Under the pieces are notes generated by a model that was not told where the DNA came from, ran no database searches, and saw only the letters and a list, made by a program, of their open reading frames with translations. This document shows positions 33,636 to 45,300 of a stretch of 64,000 nucleotides of DNA, one piece after another (the stretch's first letter is position 1; each line of letters opens with the position of its first letter). The stretch covers positions 4,133,001 to 4,197,000 of the forward strand of contig NC_065577.1 of NCBI RefSeq assembly GCF_937616625.2. The letters run 5' to 3'. The position numbers and the translations under genes are program-made. The stretch is from Mercurialis annua (Eukaryota > Streptophyta > Magnoliopsida > Malpighiales > Euphorbiaceae).

Positions 33636-33731
33636 TATGGAAACTAAACATCGAATAATTAATTATTTCACCTTTTAATTAACAATCTTCAGCAACTATC
33701 ATAAAAAAAAAACAGTCAAATTATAACGGAA

Positions 33732-34070
33732 ATGGCTCGTTATAATAACATCCTCATATTAATGCTTATTGCTTTGTCATTTTCATGGCTCGATGTTAGT
33801 TTAGCTGCTCGCAACATTTTGCAAATTCCTTTCATGCCTAGTTTACCAACATTGCCAATCTCACAACCGTCTTTGCCGGATATCGGAATTCCTAGCCTAC
33901 AATCAATGCTTGACGGAAAGTTACCGGCGATTCCAATGTTCGGAACCGGCTTGCCTACGTTTAGTGTGCCCTCACTTCCGACTATCCCCACCCTATTCCC
34001 TGCATTGTCTAATAAACCCGAAGTTCACTCTGTCCCTTCAACCCTACCTCCCATCCCCTCTCTCTCTTGA
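33732..34070 (+). CDS. Type B secreted Pro-rich protein
   Basis: 112 residues. Signal peptide M-A-R-Y-N-N-I-L-I-L-M-L-I-A-L-S-F, then S-L-A-A-R-N-I-L-Q-I-P-F-M-P-S-L-P, then Q-P-S-L-P-D-I-G-I-P-S-L and V-P-S-L-P-T-I-P. It is nearly colinear with the 11302 gene throughout, with mostly conservative changes, which suggests both are maintained. It is expected in the apoplast. Downstream, where the 11302 gene faces a type A gene, only the flanks of a type A gene remain. Confidence 0.82.
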   Translation: MARYNNILILMLIALSFSWLDVSLAARNILQIPFMPSLPTLPISQPSLPDIGIPSLQSMLDGKLPAIPMFGTGLPTFSVPSLPTIPTLFPALSNKPEVHSVPSTLPPIPSLS

Positions 34071-35375
34071 ATTGCTTACAAATTAATTGCCTTAATTCAT
34101 ATTCATATACCTACATTTATATTTTATTTATTTAATTTTAATAAGTAGTGATGTATATCTTCAGATTGAAAATTCATTTGTTACTGATTTACTAGTTATA
34201 CAAGATCAATGTGATTATAAAAAATGATGGAAAGATCCAGAGGTTTATTTTTAGTATTTAATTTTTGGGATCACCAAACTTTTGTGTTATTTTATTTTGA
34301 CGGAATATTTTAATTTATATCAATATTAGCCAATGAATAAGTAGCAAGAAGTTTTTTAGCAATTTTCAGTCTAATTAGTCCATATGGTAAGCATAACTTT
34401 TCATGTCATGGAAAAATAAAACAAAAATTTATTGTCCGTAAAATTTAATACACATTATTAATGTAAGGAAAATGCGATATGGCAAGTTACATTTTGCAAT
34501 TAATCCTGAAAGATTTATATTATTTTTTTATAATTTAAATTTTTATAGTATATATATTAACCTCACTATATAAAATATATGTATCCATGTAATGATTAAA
34601 AAGGTACACTTTCGTAAGAATTAATAAAATAGTTAATTATAGTTAGGGTGTCTAATATTTTTAAAATATACAGTGAAGGATTATTTACTGTTGATTCACA
34701 AAACCAAAAGTTAATCCATGTAGTTATGTATACTACCACATAATGTGCAAATGGCAACAATCGCTTAGCAAAGGTTTTAAAATTATTACAATAATACATA
34801 TAAGATAATAAAAAATTACAGTTTTTTATTAGAGTAACAAAACAATTACAGTTAGAAACTATTGCAGAAAAATTAATAAAATTAATTCTGAAATTTATGA
34901 TATAGGGAAACTAATGTATAAATGGTTTAAGAAAATGTAAAAGTTTTATTGGATGTTAAAACACCTTTAAACTGTTATCTAATAGTATCAAATATAAAAT
35001 ACTTGTTTTTCCAAAAAAGAAAATACATATTACAATTCTTTTAAATACTTTTATAGTCTTATGGAATACAAAAAGTATCAACTTTTCCTACTTTTATGTA
35101 ACAAAGAGAATATTGTTTATTAGCAATTTCGTTAAAGAAAAAGAAAAGAAAATCTTGCAAAAATGAAATTAATCATGCAAAGGTAAAATTACAAACACGA
35201 AACAAGTAATGCAAATGAAAACAAATCAAGTTTATTACAACTCAAAGAGAAAACTATAACTACAAATAACGTCCAAGAAATCACCAAAGGACACAAGCGC
35301 TCTCTCTCCCTGCAGAGATGCAACACAGGATCGAACTTTGAGTAAAAAATATATTTGATCTAATAAAATTATTTT
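34071..35375. repeat. Spacer and orphan type A 3' flank
   Basis: 34470-34690 matches 17030-17250. 35050-35345 matches the 3' flank of the type A genes (ATGGAATACAAAAAGTAT, ATCTTGCAAAAATGAAATTAATCATG, CGCTCTCTCTCCCTGCAGAG and GATCGAAC just before the normal stop position). No type A frame follows. A gene has been lost here. Confidence 0.6.
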
Positions 35376-35391
35376 AAATATTTTTGAGCAA

Positions 35392-36116
35392 CTTCCGGAT
35401 GCGATGGATGATATCACCCTTAATGCTTGGGATTACATAAAGAGCACCTTTCAATCTGTTAGTCATGAGGAGGATCAGATTATCTTCAAGCCAGCTGACA
35501 AGCATTCTTTCTCTATAAATGCTACCTGGAAGGCTTTAAATCCAGTCCTGCCTACTGTAAGTTGGTATTCTCTTATCTGGAGTCAGCCTAACATCCCAAG
35601 AAATAGTTTCATAACCTGGTTAGCTATTAAAAATGGCTTGATTACTAAGGATAAGCTTTTTAGATGGGGTGTCTCCCCTAATTCTGCCTGTGCTTTCTGT
35701 AACAATGCTATGGAAACAGTCAGTCACTTGTTTTTTGCTTGCTCTTTCTCTAAAGATGTGTGGAATTCTGTCCTTAATGCTTGCAGTATTAATAGATCTG
35801 CTCTGGATTGGAATAGAGAAGTCAGTTGGTTCTCCAGGAAATTTAAGGGAAGGAATGTCAGGAATAAAATGTGCCGTATTGCTTTATGTTCTGCTGTCTA
35901 TTTTATTTGGCAGGAAAGAAATAGAGTGGTGTTCAAAAATGCAAGCCCGAAAGTTGAAGACGTTATTAACAGAATTAAATATGCAGTTTGTGGTAGACTT
36001 AGTATAGCTGCAGATTCAAGTGTAATAGCTAGATGGTTGTAGCCTCCTGTTTTAAGGGGCAGTACTGAGTGGCGTTTTAGCCTTTTTATAAAATTTCTTG
36101 CTGATCAAAAAAAAAA
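35392..36116 (+). mobile_element. 5'-truncated LINE insertion
   Basis: Flanked by a perfect 16-bp target duplication, AAATATTTTTGAGCAA (35376-35391 and 36117-36132), with an A-run at the 3' end (36108 onward). Both are marks of target-primed reverse transcription. Only the last 725 bp of the element is present. Confidence 0.88.
35395..36042 (+). pseudogene. LINE ORF2 C-terminus (zf-RVT domain)
   Basis: About 215 residues in an open frame starting inside the truncation (L-P-D-A-M-D-D). It has W-x-x-I-W near residue 60, I-P-R-N-S-F-I-T-W-L-A, and the zinc-binding C-A-F-C...E-T-V-S-H-L-F-F-A-C of the zf-RVT domain that ends plant LINE reverse transcriptases. Then follow W-Q-E-R-N-R-V-V-F and a natural stop. 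The frame is undamaged, so the insertion is fairly recent, but without the RT domain it has no activity. Confidence 0.85.
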
Positions 36117-36132
36117 AAATATTTTTGAGCAA

Positions 36133-37325
36133 TTTAAACTCCTACACTTAATTATTCCAATATTACAGAAAAAATATTAAATTTCAAATCATTAAAAATA
36201 GTCACTAAATTATCGAATTATTTTGCAGGGAGGTGTCTTAAAAGGTCATTAAATTTATCGTAAATTACAAAACAGGTACTGAGTTATACAGTTTTATTAA
36301 AAATGAAATTGAATTATACACCTTTTTGTAATTATGACATGCCACGTAGGATAAAACGTAAAAAGTTTAGTGTGATTTGCCTCAAGTGACATTCCATGAA
36401 ATAATTTGATAAGTTAGTGACATTTTTTTAACGATTGGAACTCTTTCTGTAATATTGAAATAACTCAATGATGTAGAAAGTTAAATATCCGTTAGATTTA
36501 CAAAAACTCAAAAAAAAAAAATTACCGTAAAGCCTTATTTTTATAGTTAGATCCTTAATTAATATCACTAACTATTAGATTATTCAAATTAATCTAAGGC
36601 AGCAAGCAGTTGTTGCTTTAACCCTCTAGAATTTAATTTTATTAGATAACCCACCAAGTGAACACATTCTCCACTTCTAGTTGAAGATAGATCAGGTGAC
36701 CTAACAAGACTGAGATATTCAGTTCGAGCTCAATCTGAGTTAATTTGCTAAAATAAAATTGTCATGAATTAAATCATATATTAAATTTAATTTTTAAAAA
36801 ATAAAGGTAAATCATAGGCAGAAGATATAAAATACACTCTTAAATTTTTGATGAAAGAATATTTATGCTCCTAAGCTCTAATTCGGTCCTTAGCTTATAA
36901 AATTCAGTACAAATCATCCCTTCAGACTAATTCTATTTATTTTTCTGTTAGGGAAGCATAAGTTATAGTGATTTTTATAAGTTTAAGGACCGAGTTGTAT
37001 AATTAAAATTTAAAGATATAAATATAGTTTCACTGAACATTTAAGAACATATTTATACCATTTACCACATTTTAGGCCAGATAATCCATAAAATCTAAAT
37101 ATTTTCACATTCTTGTAGATTTTAATCAAATTTGTTTAATTTGCGTGTTTTACCTCAATTTGGATATTATTGCAACCAAAAAATACAATTAGGATATTAT
37201 TGCAAAAATTAAATGGTTTACATAAAATTGCAACAAGTCGTAAAGGTTTGAGTTTTTTTTACCATTAGGCCTTTAAACAATCAACACTATTTTAGCCCAA
37301 TATCTATAATTGTTCAAATATGATA
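36133..37325. other. Intergenic with conserved block and half of a foldback repeat
   Basis: 36590-36725 is a copy of the conserved upstream block (TTGTTGCTTTAACCCTCTAGA, TTAGATAACCCACCAAG, GGTGACCTAACAAG). 37135-37285 matches the right half of the foldback at 49022-49420 (GCAACAAGTCGTAAAGGTTTG). No gene. Confidence 0.55.
36590..36725. repeat. Conserved upstream block without its gene
   Basis: Same motif order as at 9985, 13030 and 19150, but the type A gene expected about 0.5-1 kb to its left is missing. Confidence 0.6.
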
Positions 37326-37585
37326 CTCCCTCCGTCCCACTTTAGAAGTCCCATTTGACTTTACACACAGATTAAGAAAACATTAATTATTTTTGTCTTT
37401 TCATGTTTTTTCATGTTTTGCCCCTATTAATGATAGTGGAATTTTCCATATAACTCTTTTAAGATAACTAAAATAAGGGTGAAATGGGGTATTCAATGAA
37501 AAAATATTCTAAAAATAGTAATGGGACTTTTTAAATGGAACATCCCAAAATAGAATATGGGACTTCTTAAACGGGACGGAGGGAG
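37326..37585. mobile_element. Stowaway MITE, 260 bp
   Basis: Ends CTCCCTCCGTCCC and GGGACGGAGGGAG, flanked by TA on both sides (37324-37325 and 37586-37587). This is the Tc1/mariner-derived Stowaway signature. Second-level match CTTTAGAAGTCCCA / GGGACTTCTTAAA. Confidence 0.88.
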
Positions 37586-37779
37586 TATATGTTTTTACTA
37601 ATAAATAAAAAAAAAGGGGAAGTTTAGGTATTTACTCCATATTTGCACTTTATACCTCAACACGGAAAAATTACAGAAAATACCTCATATGTTTTTTCCA
37701 GATTTATGTTTTTACTCTGGATATTAAAATATTTATGATTTTACTCTGTTATCATCTGGTTATCATAAACACTTCTGTA

Positions 37780-38870
37780 ATTTATTTATTTTCGTAGGTT
37801 ATCATACAATTATCATAACCTTACAATACTTCATTATCATCTACTTATCATATTGCAGTGTTATGATAACGATATGATAATGCAGTGATACTGACATGAT
37901 AATCAGACATTGTTTTATTATAATATAATCATAGATATTAGGCTTAATTCCTTAAAAAAAAAAACCCACCTTGTACTTTTTTTTCGTTTATACCTGACCT
38001 TGTAAAAACATCATTTATATCCAATTTTGGGTTTTTATGTTTCATCCCTGCCCAAAAGCATTAAATTGTACTTTTTTTATTTGGAAAAGAGTTTAAAACA
38101 TATTTTTTTCTATTTTAAAATATACAAATAAATCCTTAAACTTAAAAAATAATCAAATATGTCCAAATAATTAATTAATTTTTTTAATTTGATAAAATAA
38201 TAAAAAATTAAAAAATTTATTATTATTTTTAATTTTTTGTCGGAAATATTTTTTACAAAAATTAAAAAAATTAAAAAAAATTCTGAAATATTTTTAAAAA
38301 AAATTAAAAAAAATTATTATTATTTTTAATTTTTTGAAGAAGATGGTATTTTTGTACTATTAATAACATTAATAACTAATTAGTATATAAGTTAAAAATG
38401 AAGGATTGTTTTAAACTCTTTTTCAAATGAAAAGAGTACAATTTAATGCTTTTGGGTAGAGATGAAACATAAAAACTCAAAATTGGGTACAAATGGTGTT
38501 TTTACAAGGTCGGGGTATAAAACGAAAAAAAAATAAGGTGGGGGTTTTTTAAGAAATTAAGCCTAGATATTATCTAACATTATCATCTAGGTACCATAAA
38601 TATTATCATCTCGGTATCATATGATAATATTATGATAATGACATGATAATATTATGATAACGATATGATAATTAAACATTATTTTCTCAAGAAAATCATT
38701 TTTTTTCTTGCAGTGTTATGATAACAACATGATAATATAGTAATACTCATATGATAATCAGCTTTTTTAAAAAAAAAAACATTTTTTCTGCAGTGTTATG
38801 ATAATATTATGATAATGCAGTGATACTCATATGATAATCAAATGCTGTTTTTTGTGCAGAAAATCGTTTT
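37780..38870. repeat. TATGATAAT-rich degenerate array, split by a MITE
   Basis: Repeated TATGATAAT, TTATCAT and GCAGTGTTATGATAA units occur at 37780-37925 and 38564-38870, interrupted by the foldback MITE at 37941-38563. The array is dense in GATAA motifs on both strands. Non-coding. Confidence 0.6.
37941..38563. mobile_element. MULE-type foldback MITE, 623 bp
   Basis: Arms GGCTTAATTCCTTAAA and AAGAAATTAAGCC, with a perfect 9-bp duplication TAGATATTA (37932-37940 and 38564-38572). Interior closely matches 17368-17993. Confidence 0.82.
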
Positions 38871-38957
38871 TTTTCATCATCAAATCGTTTTTCATGCAGA
38901 TTTTTAGATCTAAAATTGAAAAAATCAAAGAGTAATTTATTTAGATATGAAAGTTAA

Positions 38958-39545
38958 TGATGGAGTCTGCCTTCTGAACCGGTGAGTGAACCTGCAAAAC
39001 AGGGTAGAAGCTAACCGGACGGTGGTTGTCCGATTAACTCTCCGATGCTAAAGTCAGTTTAGAGCTTTGAGCAGCGTTTTGAGTATATGAATGTAATTGT
39101 GATTCTAGGCATACCTCGTACTCCTTTTATAGTAGTCGAATATACCTAGTAGAGTTGTATTAGGCAGGTGAATCCTACTTTGTAGGGATTCGGCCGTATC
39201 GTAGATATTCTCCTGATTTGTCGGGATCTACCTTAATCTGATAAGAGTCCTATTTAGGAACGTCTTCCTAAATAGTCTTATCTTCCTAAAGTAGAGCTTA
39301 TCTTTCCATATGTAGTGTTTGTGTCCGAATAGGACAATATTTCCATACTTAGTCGTTTACCCGAATCCCGGACCTGACGCGCTTTCGGCGGATCATATGG
39401 GATTCGGTCTTTATGTCACCGATTCTAAAGAGATTCGGCATTTCCTTCATATCTTTCAGTCTTCAGGGGGAGTCCGGTGTCGCCTGAGAGCGGATCTCCT
39501 GCAACTCGGCTCCATTGTACTTACAGTAGGATTCGGTATCCATCA
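38958..39545 (-). repeat. 3' LTR of the Tat element
   Basis: 588 bp. A G-rich polypurine tract (minus TTGCGGGGGGGCTAA, 39546-39560) lies directly inside it. Confidence 0.9.
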
Positions 39546-40177
39546 TTAGCCCCCCCGCAAGTGAGCTGAAGTAGTTTGGCATTTATGCCTTAGTGGATTT
39601 TAGCTCTTTTGGAGCTGAGTTCTTTTATACGGACGAGTCGTTTTGTATTCCGGGCGAGTCGTTTCATATGTTTGTGGGCGACGTTTCATCTTTAGTGAGA
39701 TTCTGAGTTGCCACGTGTTGTCCATCAGTAGAGGGTTATGACTGGATGAAGGACAAGTGTCTTCGTGCGCTATTAGTTGGTCCTTATTTGTAATTATGGG
39801 ATCTCGTCTTTTCAGTTTCTTTGGTTTAGGCTATATAATTGTTCATTTTCTTCAATTTTCTTTTTCTTTAACCTTTGCTTTCTCTGCAACTGCTTAAACC
39901 TTCGATTTCTTCAAGCTTTCTGTGGGTTTTCTTCTTCTGCTGTCAAGATTCCTCGTTTTCAAGTTGCTCCTTATCTTTCTTTTGATCCTGCGTATTTGCT
40001 TGCGAGGTATTTTACCTTTTCTCTAATTTAATTTCTTGGTAGTTTTTCAGTTTTCATTTTATTCCTTCTGTTCTTCTTGTTCTTCGTCTTGTTCTTCTTC
40101 TTTTCCTTTCTTTTGATCTTTTAGAGTTTTAATTTCATCATCATTCCGTGTTTCCCCCCCATTTTAAAAATTTTAAA
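39546..40177 (+). promoter_or_regulatory. Promoter and leader of the antisense gene
   Basis: GGCTATATAATTG (39829-39841) is a TATA box in the right sense. It is followed by a CT-rich leader up to the ATG at 40178. GAGGTATTTTACC at 40003-40015 could be a 5' UTR intron donor. Confidence 0.5.
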
Positions 40178-41981
40178 ATGTCAGAAGTAACTGAGGGGGC
40201 GAAGGGTGCTCGTGACGAGCTAGAATATACCCGGAGCTCCTTGTCAAGAGAGCAGATACTTGGTTATGCCGAGGAATTTAGCTTTCCCGAGTCGTATGTT
40301 ATTCTGAGGCCGGCAAAATCGTATCGGGCGAATCATAGCACCGATTCGCCTTCCAAGATAGTAATTTTTCATGAACAGCTTTTAGCGGGTCTTAGGTTTC
40401 CCTTAGAGTCTTTAATCGTAGAGGTCTGTCATAATTTAGGTGTTCCTTTGGGTCAACTGCATCCGAACGCGATTCGCCTTCTTTGTTCTTTTATGGAATC
40501 GTGTAGGGTTCGGATGCAGGAGCCTTCGCTTGCTCTTTTTAATTATTTTTATGTTTTCTCCCGCCGAAAGGGTGAGGAATTTATTTTTGCTGGTGGTCGA
40601 CCGAATCGATCTCTTTTTAGTCTTCCTTCTTCTTTGAAGGGTTGGACCCCTAAGTTTTTCTTGGTTCAGCACTCTTCTTTCTCCTCTTTTTCGCGGAGTT
40701 TTACTTCTAGTAAGGTTTCGCTTACTAATGTACCTGATTTGGATGATGGGGAGAAGGACTTCGCCCTGTCTTTGCTGTCGGATTGTCGTTTTGATAAGCC
40801 CAAGTACAGCGTTCTTTTAGAACAGTATTTGAGTCGCCGTGAAATACTTTTGGCGGGTCTTCCTTTAGAAGGTATTATTCTAATCTTTTGTTGTTATGTT
40901 TTTGTTTTGTAGGATGTCGACTTCTCTTGAACATTTGCTTGACAATTTTCATGTCGATATGACTGTAGATATGGGCGAGGTGACTAGCGGCGTTCCTAAT
41001 CCCTCTACAATCGCCGTGCCGGATCCGACGCCTGATTCGGTGAATCCTGATCTTGATCCTGCTTCTGGCGATCAAGTTCCTGCTGCGACTTCCGAGTCGC
41101 CTCTGCTTCCTTCGAAGGAGTCAGGTCCTTCTCTGAAGGGGTTGCCTACCGCCGGCCAGAAGCGTCCTGCTGAGGACCAGGCTGGAGCTTCTACCAAGCG
41201 TCCCAAGAAGAAGAAATCTTCTGGGGTGTCTATTGAGGAGGCACCTCGGTTTGCTGCTTGGGCGGACGCGCAAAATCCGCCTCGTCTTTCAAACGTCGCC
41301 ATTCTTCATGCTTGCATGGAGAATATTATGATAAAAGAGGACATTGAGTCCATTGATCGCGAACATGGCGATAATTTGGCTGAGTTCGCCTGTCTCGGCG
41401 GTTTTTCGGTATGCTTCTCTTTTTTATATTATGATTTGCTTCTCCTTTTTCCTTTTGTTTTTCTTATTTGTTGTTTTCTTTCGCAGGTGGTCCAGTCCAT
41501 CGCTGTTTTGGAGCGCCGCCGAAGGGATGCGGTGGATCAATTGAAGAAGCTCCAGAGAGATTCCGAATCCTGGCTCTCCGAGAAACAAAAGATGGAGGAG
41601 GAGGCTGGCGAGGCGACTGGTCTGATCCAACAGCTGAGGTCCTCCGTATCTACCAAGACTCGGGAGATTTCCGCTTTAGAGGCTCGGATTCGAACTTTGT
41701 CCGAGGAAGTCGAGTCTCTACAGTCTTCTTCAGGTGCTCTCACTAAGGAGAGGGATGATCTGAAGAAAGAAGAGGGGCGTCTCCGCCGGCGATTGGGTGA
41801 CTCTGGGAGCTTTTATTCCCAAGTCATGACTCAATACCGGTTGGCGATCGGGGCAAAGCTGCGGGAGCAGAATCCTGGCGTCGATCTTTCTGGAGTCAAT
41901 CAGTTGGATCCTGCTTCTTTGGCGAAGGAGGTGAAGGCGAAGCTTGATAAGCAGAAGCAAGACGCTTTGAATAAGGCTTAG
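40178..41981 (+). CDS. Antisense (aORF) protein of the Tat element, spliced
   Basis: Runs opposite to pol. Exon 1 (40178-40871) encodes a domain like the Pfam gypsy-type Transposase_28 family: L-L-A-G-L-R-F-P-L, L-G-V-P-L-G-Q-L-H-P-N-A and A-L-F-N-Y-F-Y-V-F. Intron 1 starts GTATTATT at 40872. The tidy TTTTGTAG acceptor at 40912 breaks the frame, whereas an acceptor at 40968 keeps it (joining L-P-L-E to D-M-G-E-V). Exon 2 is P/S-rich with a K-R-P-K-K-K-K nuclear-signal-like patch. Intron 2 (41409-41486, 78 bp, GT...CGCAG, T-rich) is in frame. Exon 3 (41487-41981) is coiled coil (R-R-R-D-A-V-D-Q-L-K-K-L). With the in-frame choice the product is about 542 residues. The role in transposition is unknown. 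Confidence 0.7.
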
Positions 41982-42380
41982 TTTTTATTTTCTCCTTTTT
42001 GTATTTTTTGTTTTTTAGTATTTTTTGCTTTCGCCTTTTTTTTTTGTATTGGATCGTGGGCGGATCCTTTGTAATTTTGCTTCTGTGAATATAATGATCT
42101 TTTGACCATTGCTTTTCTTTAGTTGTAGAGTAAATCTAAACTCGTTTGTTATTTTGAGAAGTTAATCTAAACTTCTGCTGGTGTAATTTATTTGTAGGTC
42201 CGAATGGATCCTTTTATTTATTTGACTCGGACGAGTCTAAATTATTTTTTAACTAAGATTCAAACGACTCTTGTTAAATTGTATTTATTAGGTCTCGAGC
42301 GAGCCTATAAAATTTTACTTCTTATCGCCAAATCGCCTTTTTATTTCAAAAATGGAAATAAGTACATGCCATGAATTAAT
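41982..42380. other. Spacer between convergent aORF and pol
   Basis: 3' untranslated parts of both transcripts; T-rich after the aORF stop. No frame. Confidence 0.5.
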
Positions 42381-45300
42381 CTATTGATAATACTTTCTCA
42401 GGTGCTCTATATTCAAATATCTGGGTACCATGGATCCAGTTATTGTCTTTAGTCTATATGCGCCTTTGCCAGTAGCTTCTTCGATAATATAGGGGCCTTC
42501 CCAATTAGCCTGCATTTTCTTCACTCCTGCGTTTCCTCTGCCAACTTCCGCGTTTCGTAAGACTAGATCGCCTCTTTGAAATTCTCTAGAATTCATTCTT
42601 TTGTTATGGTATCTTGCAGCTTGCTTCTTGTATGTAGCGGCTCGGGCTGCCGCTTCATCCCTTCTTTCCTCTAGTAGGTCTAGACATAGCCTTGTTCTAG
42701 CCTCGTTAGTTTCTTCTTCTAGATAGTTTACTCTGATGCTGGGTATGCCAATTTCTACTGGAATTACCGCTTCAGTACCGTAGGCGAGCCTAAAAGGTGT
42801 TTCGCCAGTTCCTTTTCTAGGAGTTGTTCTGTATGCCCATAGAACGCTGTATAATTCTTCTGCCCAGTTCTCCTTATACTGAGAAAGTCTCTTTTTTATT
42901 CCTTGTGCTATGGTTCGGTTGGTGACTTCTGTCATTCCGTTTGTCTGAGGGTGCGCCACCGAAGTAAATTTCAAATTGATCATCAGTCCTTTGCAAAATG
43001 CCTTGAACCGCTTGCAATTGAATTGTTTGCCGTTGTCTGCTATTACAGTGTGGGGTATGCCGAATCGGCATATTACTTCGTTCTTGAAGAATTCCTCTAC
43101 TTTGGCTGCAGTGATGGTTGCGACAGGCGCTACCTCTACCCATTTTGTGAAGTGCTCTATTGCGACAATCAGGAATTTCACTTGGTGTTTTCCCGTTTCA
43201 AACGGTCCAACTATGTCAATCCCCCATGTGGCGAACGGCCACGGGCTTTCCATTGATCCTTGAGGTACTGCTGGCACACGGCTGATGTTGTCGTGTCTTT
43301 GGCATTTATCACGTTTCTTGACTAGTGTTTTCGCGTCTTCTTTGATGGTCGGCCAGTAGTATCCTTGGAGTATTGTTTTTCTCGCTATGGTGACTGCTCC
43401 TTCGTGTGCTCCGCATATTCCTTCGTGGATTTCTTTTAAGATGGATTCTCCTGTCTGAGGCGAGACGCACCTAGACCATGGATGAGTCAAAGAGGTTCGG
43501 TAGAGAACTCCGTTATAAAAAGAGTAGTTGGCAGATTTTCTGATGGTGCGAATGGCTTCGACTTTGTCTGTTGGTAACTCGCCGCGGTCTAAATATTTGA
43601 TCAATGGGGTCATCCAGGAGTCGGCCTCCTCGATTGCCATGACTTCTGCTTTTCTGGTGCTTGGCGATTCGAGAATTTCCTTTAACTGCATTTTAGCGAA
43701 TAGATCTCCGAGTTCTGACGCTGATTTGGCGATGGCGTCGGCTTCGGTGTTTTCCTCTCTTGGGATTTGAATGATTTCCCATTGTCCTCCTTGTGCCTCC
43801 AGCTGTTGGAGCTGTGTTTTGACTTGACTCAGGTATTCGATCATCCCTGTTTCTTTGGCTTGATATTCTCCCTTGACCTGATTTACCACCAGTTGGGAGT
43901 CGCTATAGATCTTTAGGATTTCCGTTCTTATTTCTAATGCGAGGCCGAGGCCTGCGATTAGGGCTTCATACTCAGCTACATTGTTGCTGGCGGCGAATTG
44001 GATGTTTACTCCATATTCGATTCTGATTTTTTTGGGTCCTTTGAGGATGGCTCCTGCTCCGGCTCCTTTTTCATTCGACGCTCCGTCTACGTGGAGTTCC
44101 CATACCAAGGCTGGTTTGGGTTGGCCAGTCTCGGTTGGAGTTATTTCTGCTACGAAGTCCGCCAAAGCTTGTGCTTTCAGAGTCGGACGAGGTTCGTATC
44201 TTATGTCGTGTTCGCTGAGTTGGATGGACCAGTGGACTAATCTTCCGGAAATTTCTGGTCGTTGGATCGCCTTTCGCAATGGTTGATTTGTTCTTACCAC
44301 AACGTTGTGACTTTGGAAGTAGTATCTCAGCTTTTTAGCTGTGGTCAATACGGCCAGTGCCATTTTTTCGATCTCGGGGTATCGTGTCTCCGCGCCCTTC
44401 AGGACTCGACTAATGTAGTAGATTGGCTTCATCTCATTATCTTCTTCCCTCACCAGCACTGTCCCGATGGTCTCGTGCGTGGTGCTGATGTATAGGTATA
44501 GTGTCTCCCCTTTCAGCGGTCTGCTTAGCAATGGAGGGGTGACGAGGAACTTCTTTATTTCTTCAAAGGCGTTCTCGCAGTCTTCATTCCATTCAAATTT
44601 TTGCGTTCCTTTGAGGGCTTTGAAGAAAGGCAAGCATCTTTTTGCGGAGCAAGACATGAATCTACCGAGTGCTGTGATTCGCCCGTTGAGTTTTTGAACT
44701 TCATTTATGCTTCTTGGTGCCTTCATGTCCATAATTGCTTTGATCTTCTCGGGGTTCGCCTCTATTCCTCTTTGAGATATCATGAATCCCAGGAATTTCC
44801 CGCCTTGTACGCCGAACGTGCATTTGTCGGGGTTCAGCTTCATTCCAAACTTATTCAGTATGTTGAATGTTTCTTCAAGATCTCTTGCATGGGTTTCTTC
44901 CTTCTCGCTCTTGATGATTAGGTCGTCTACATACACCTGGACTCGCTTTCCTATCTCGTCTTTGAACATGAAATTCATAAGTCTTTGGTATGTTGCTCCA
45001 GCATTTTTCAAGCCGAAAGGCATTGCCGTGTAGCAGTAAGTTCCTCCCTCCGTGATGAATGAAGTTTTTTCCTGGTCTTGCTCCTTCATCTGAATTTGGT
45101 GGTAGCCTTGAGCTGCGTCGGCTAGGCTATACATCGCGTGTCCGGCAGTAGAGTTCACGAGTTGATCGATATCTGGGAGAGGGTAGCTATCTTTAGGACA
45201 CGCTTTGTTTAGATCGGTGTAATCCACACACATTCTGTTTTTCCCGTTGGCTTTCTTTACGATAACTACGTTAGCTACCCATTCGGGGTAGTGGACTTCT

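Noticed and set aside
35669..36007. 112-residue frame overlapping the LINE ORF
   Set aside because: Alternative frame of the zf-RVT coding region; no family features.
40872..40912. 41-bp intron with a tidy TTTTGTAG acceptor
   Set aside because: Shorter than usual for plants and it breaks the reading frame. An acceptor at 40968 keeps the frame, so I prefer that, without proof.
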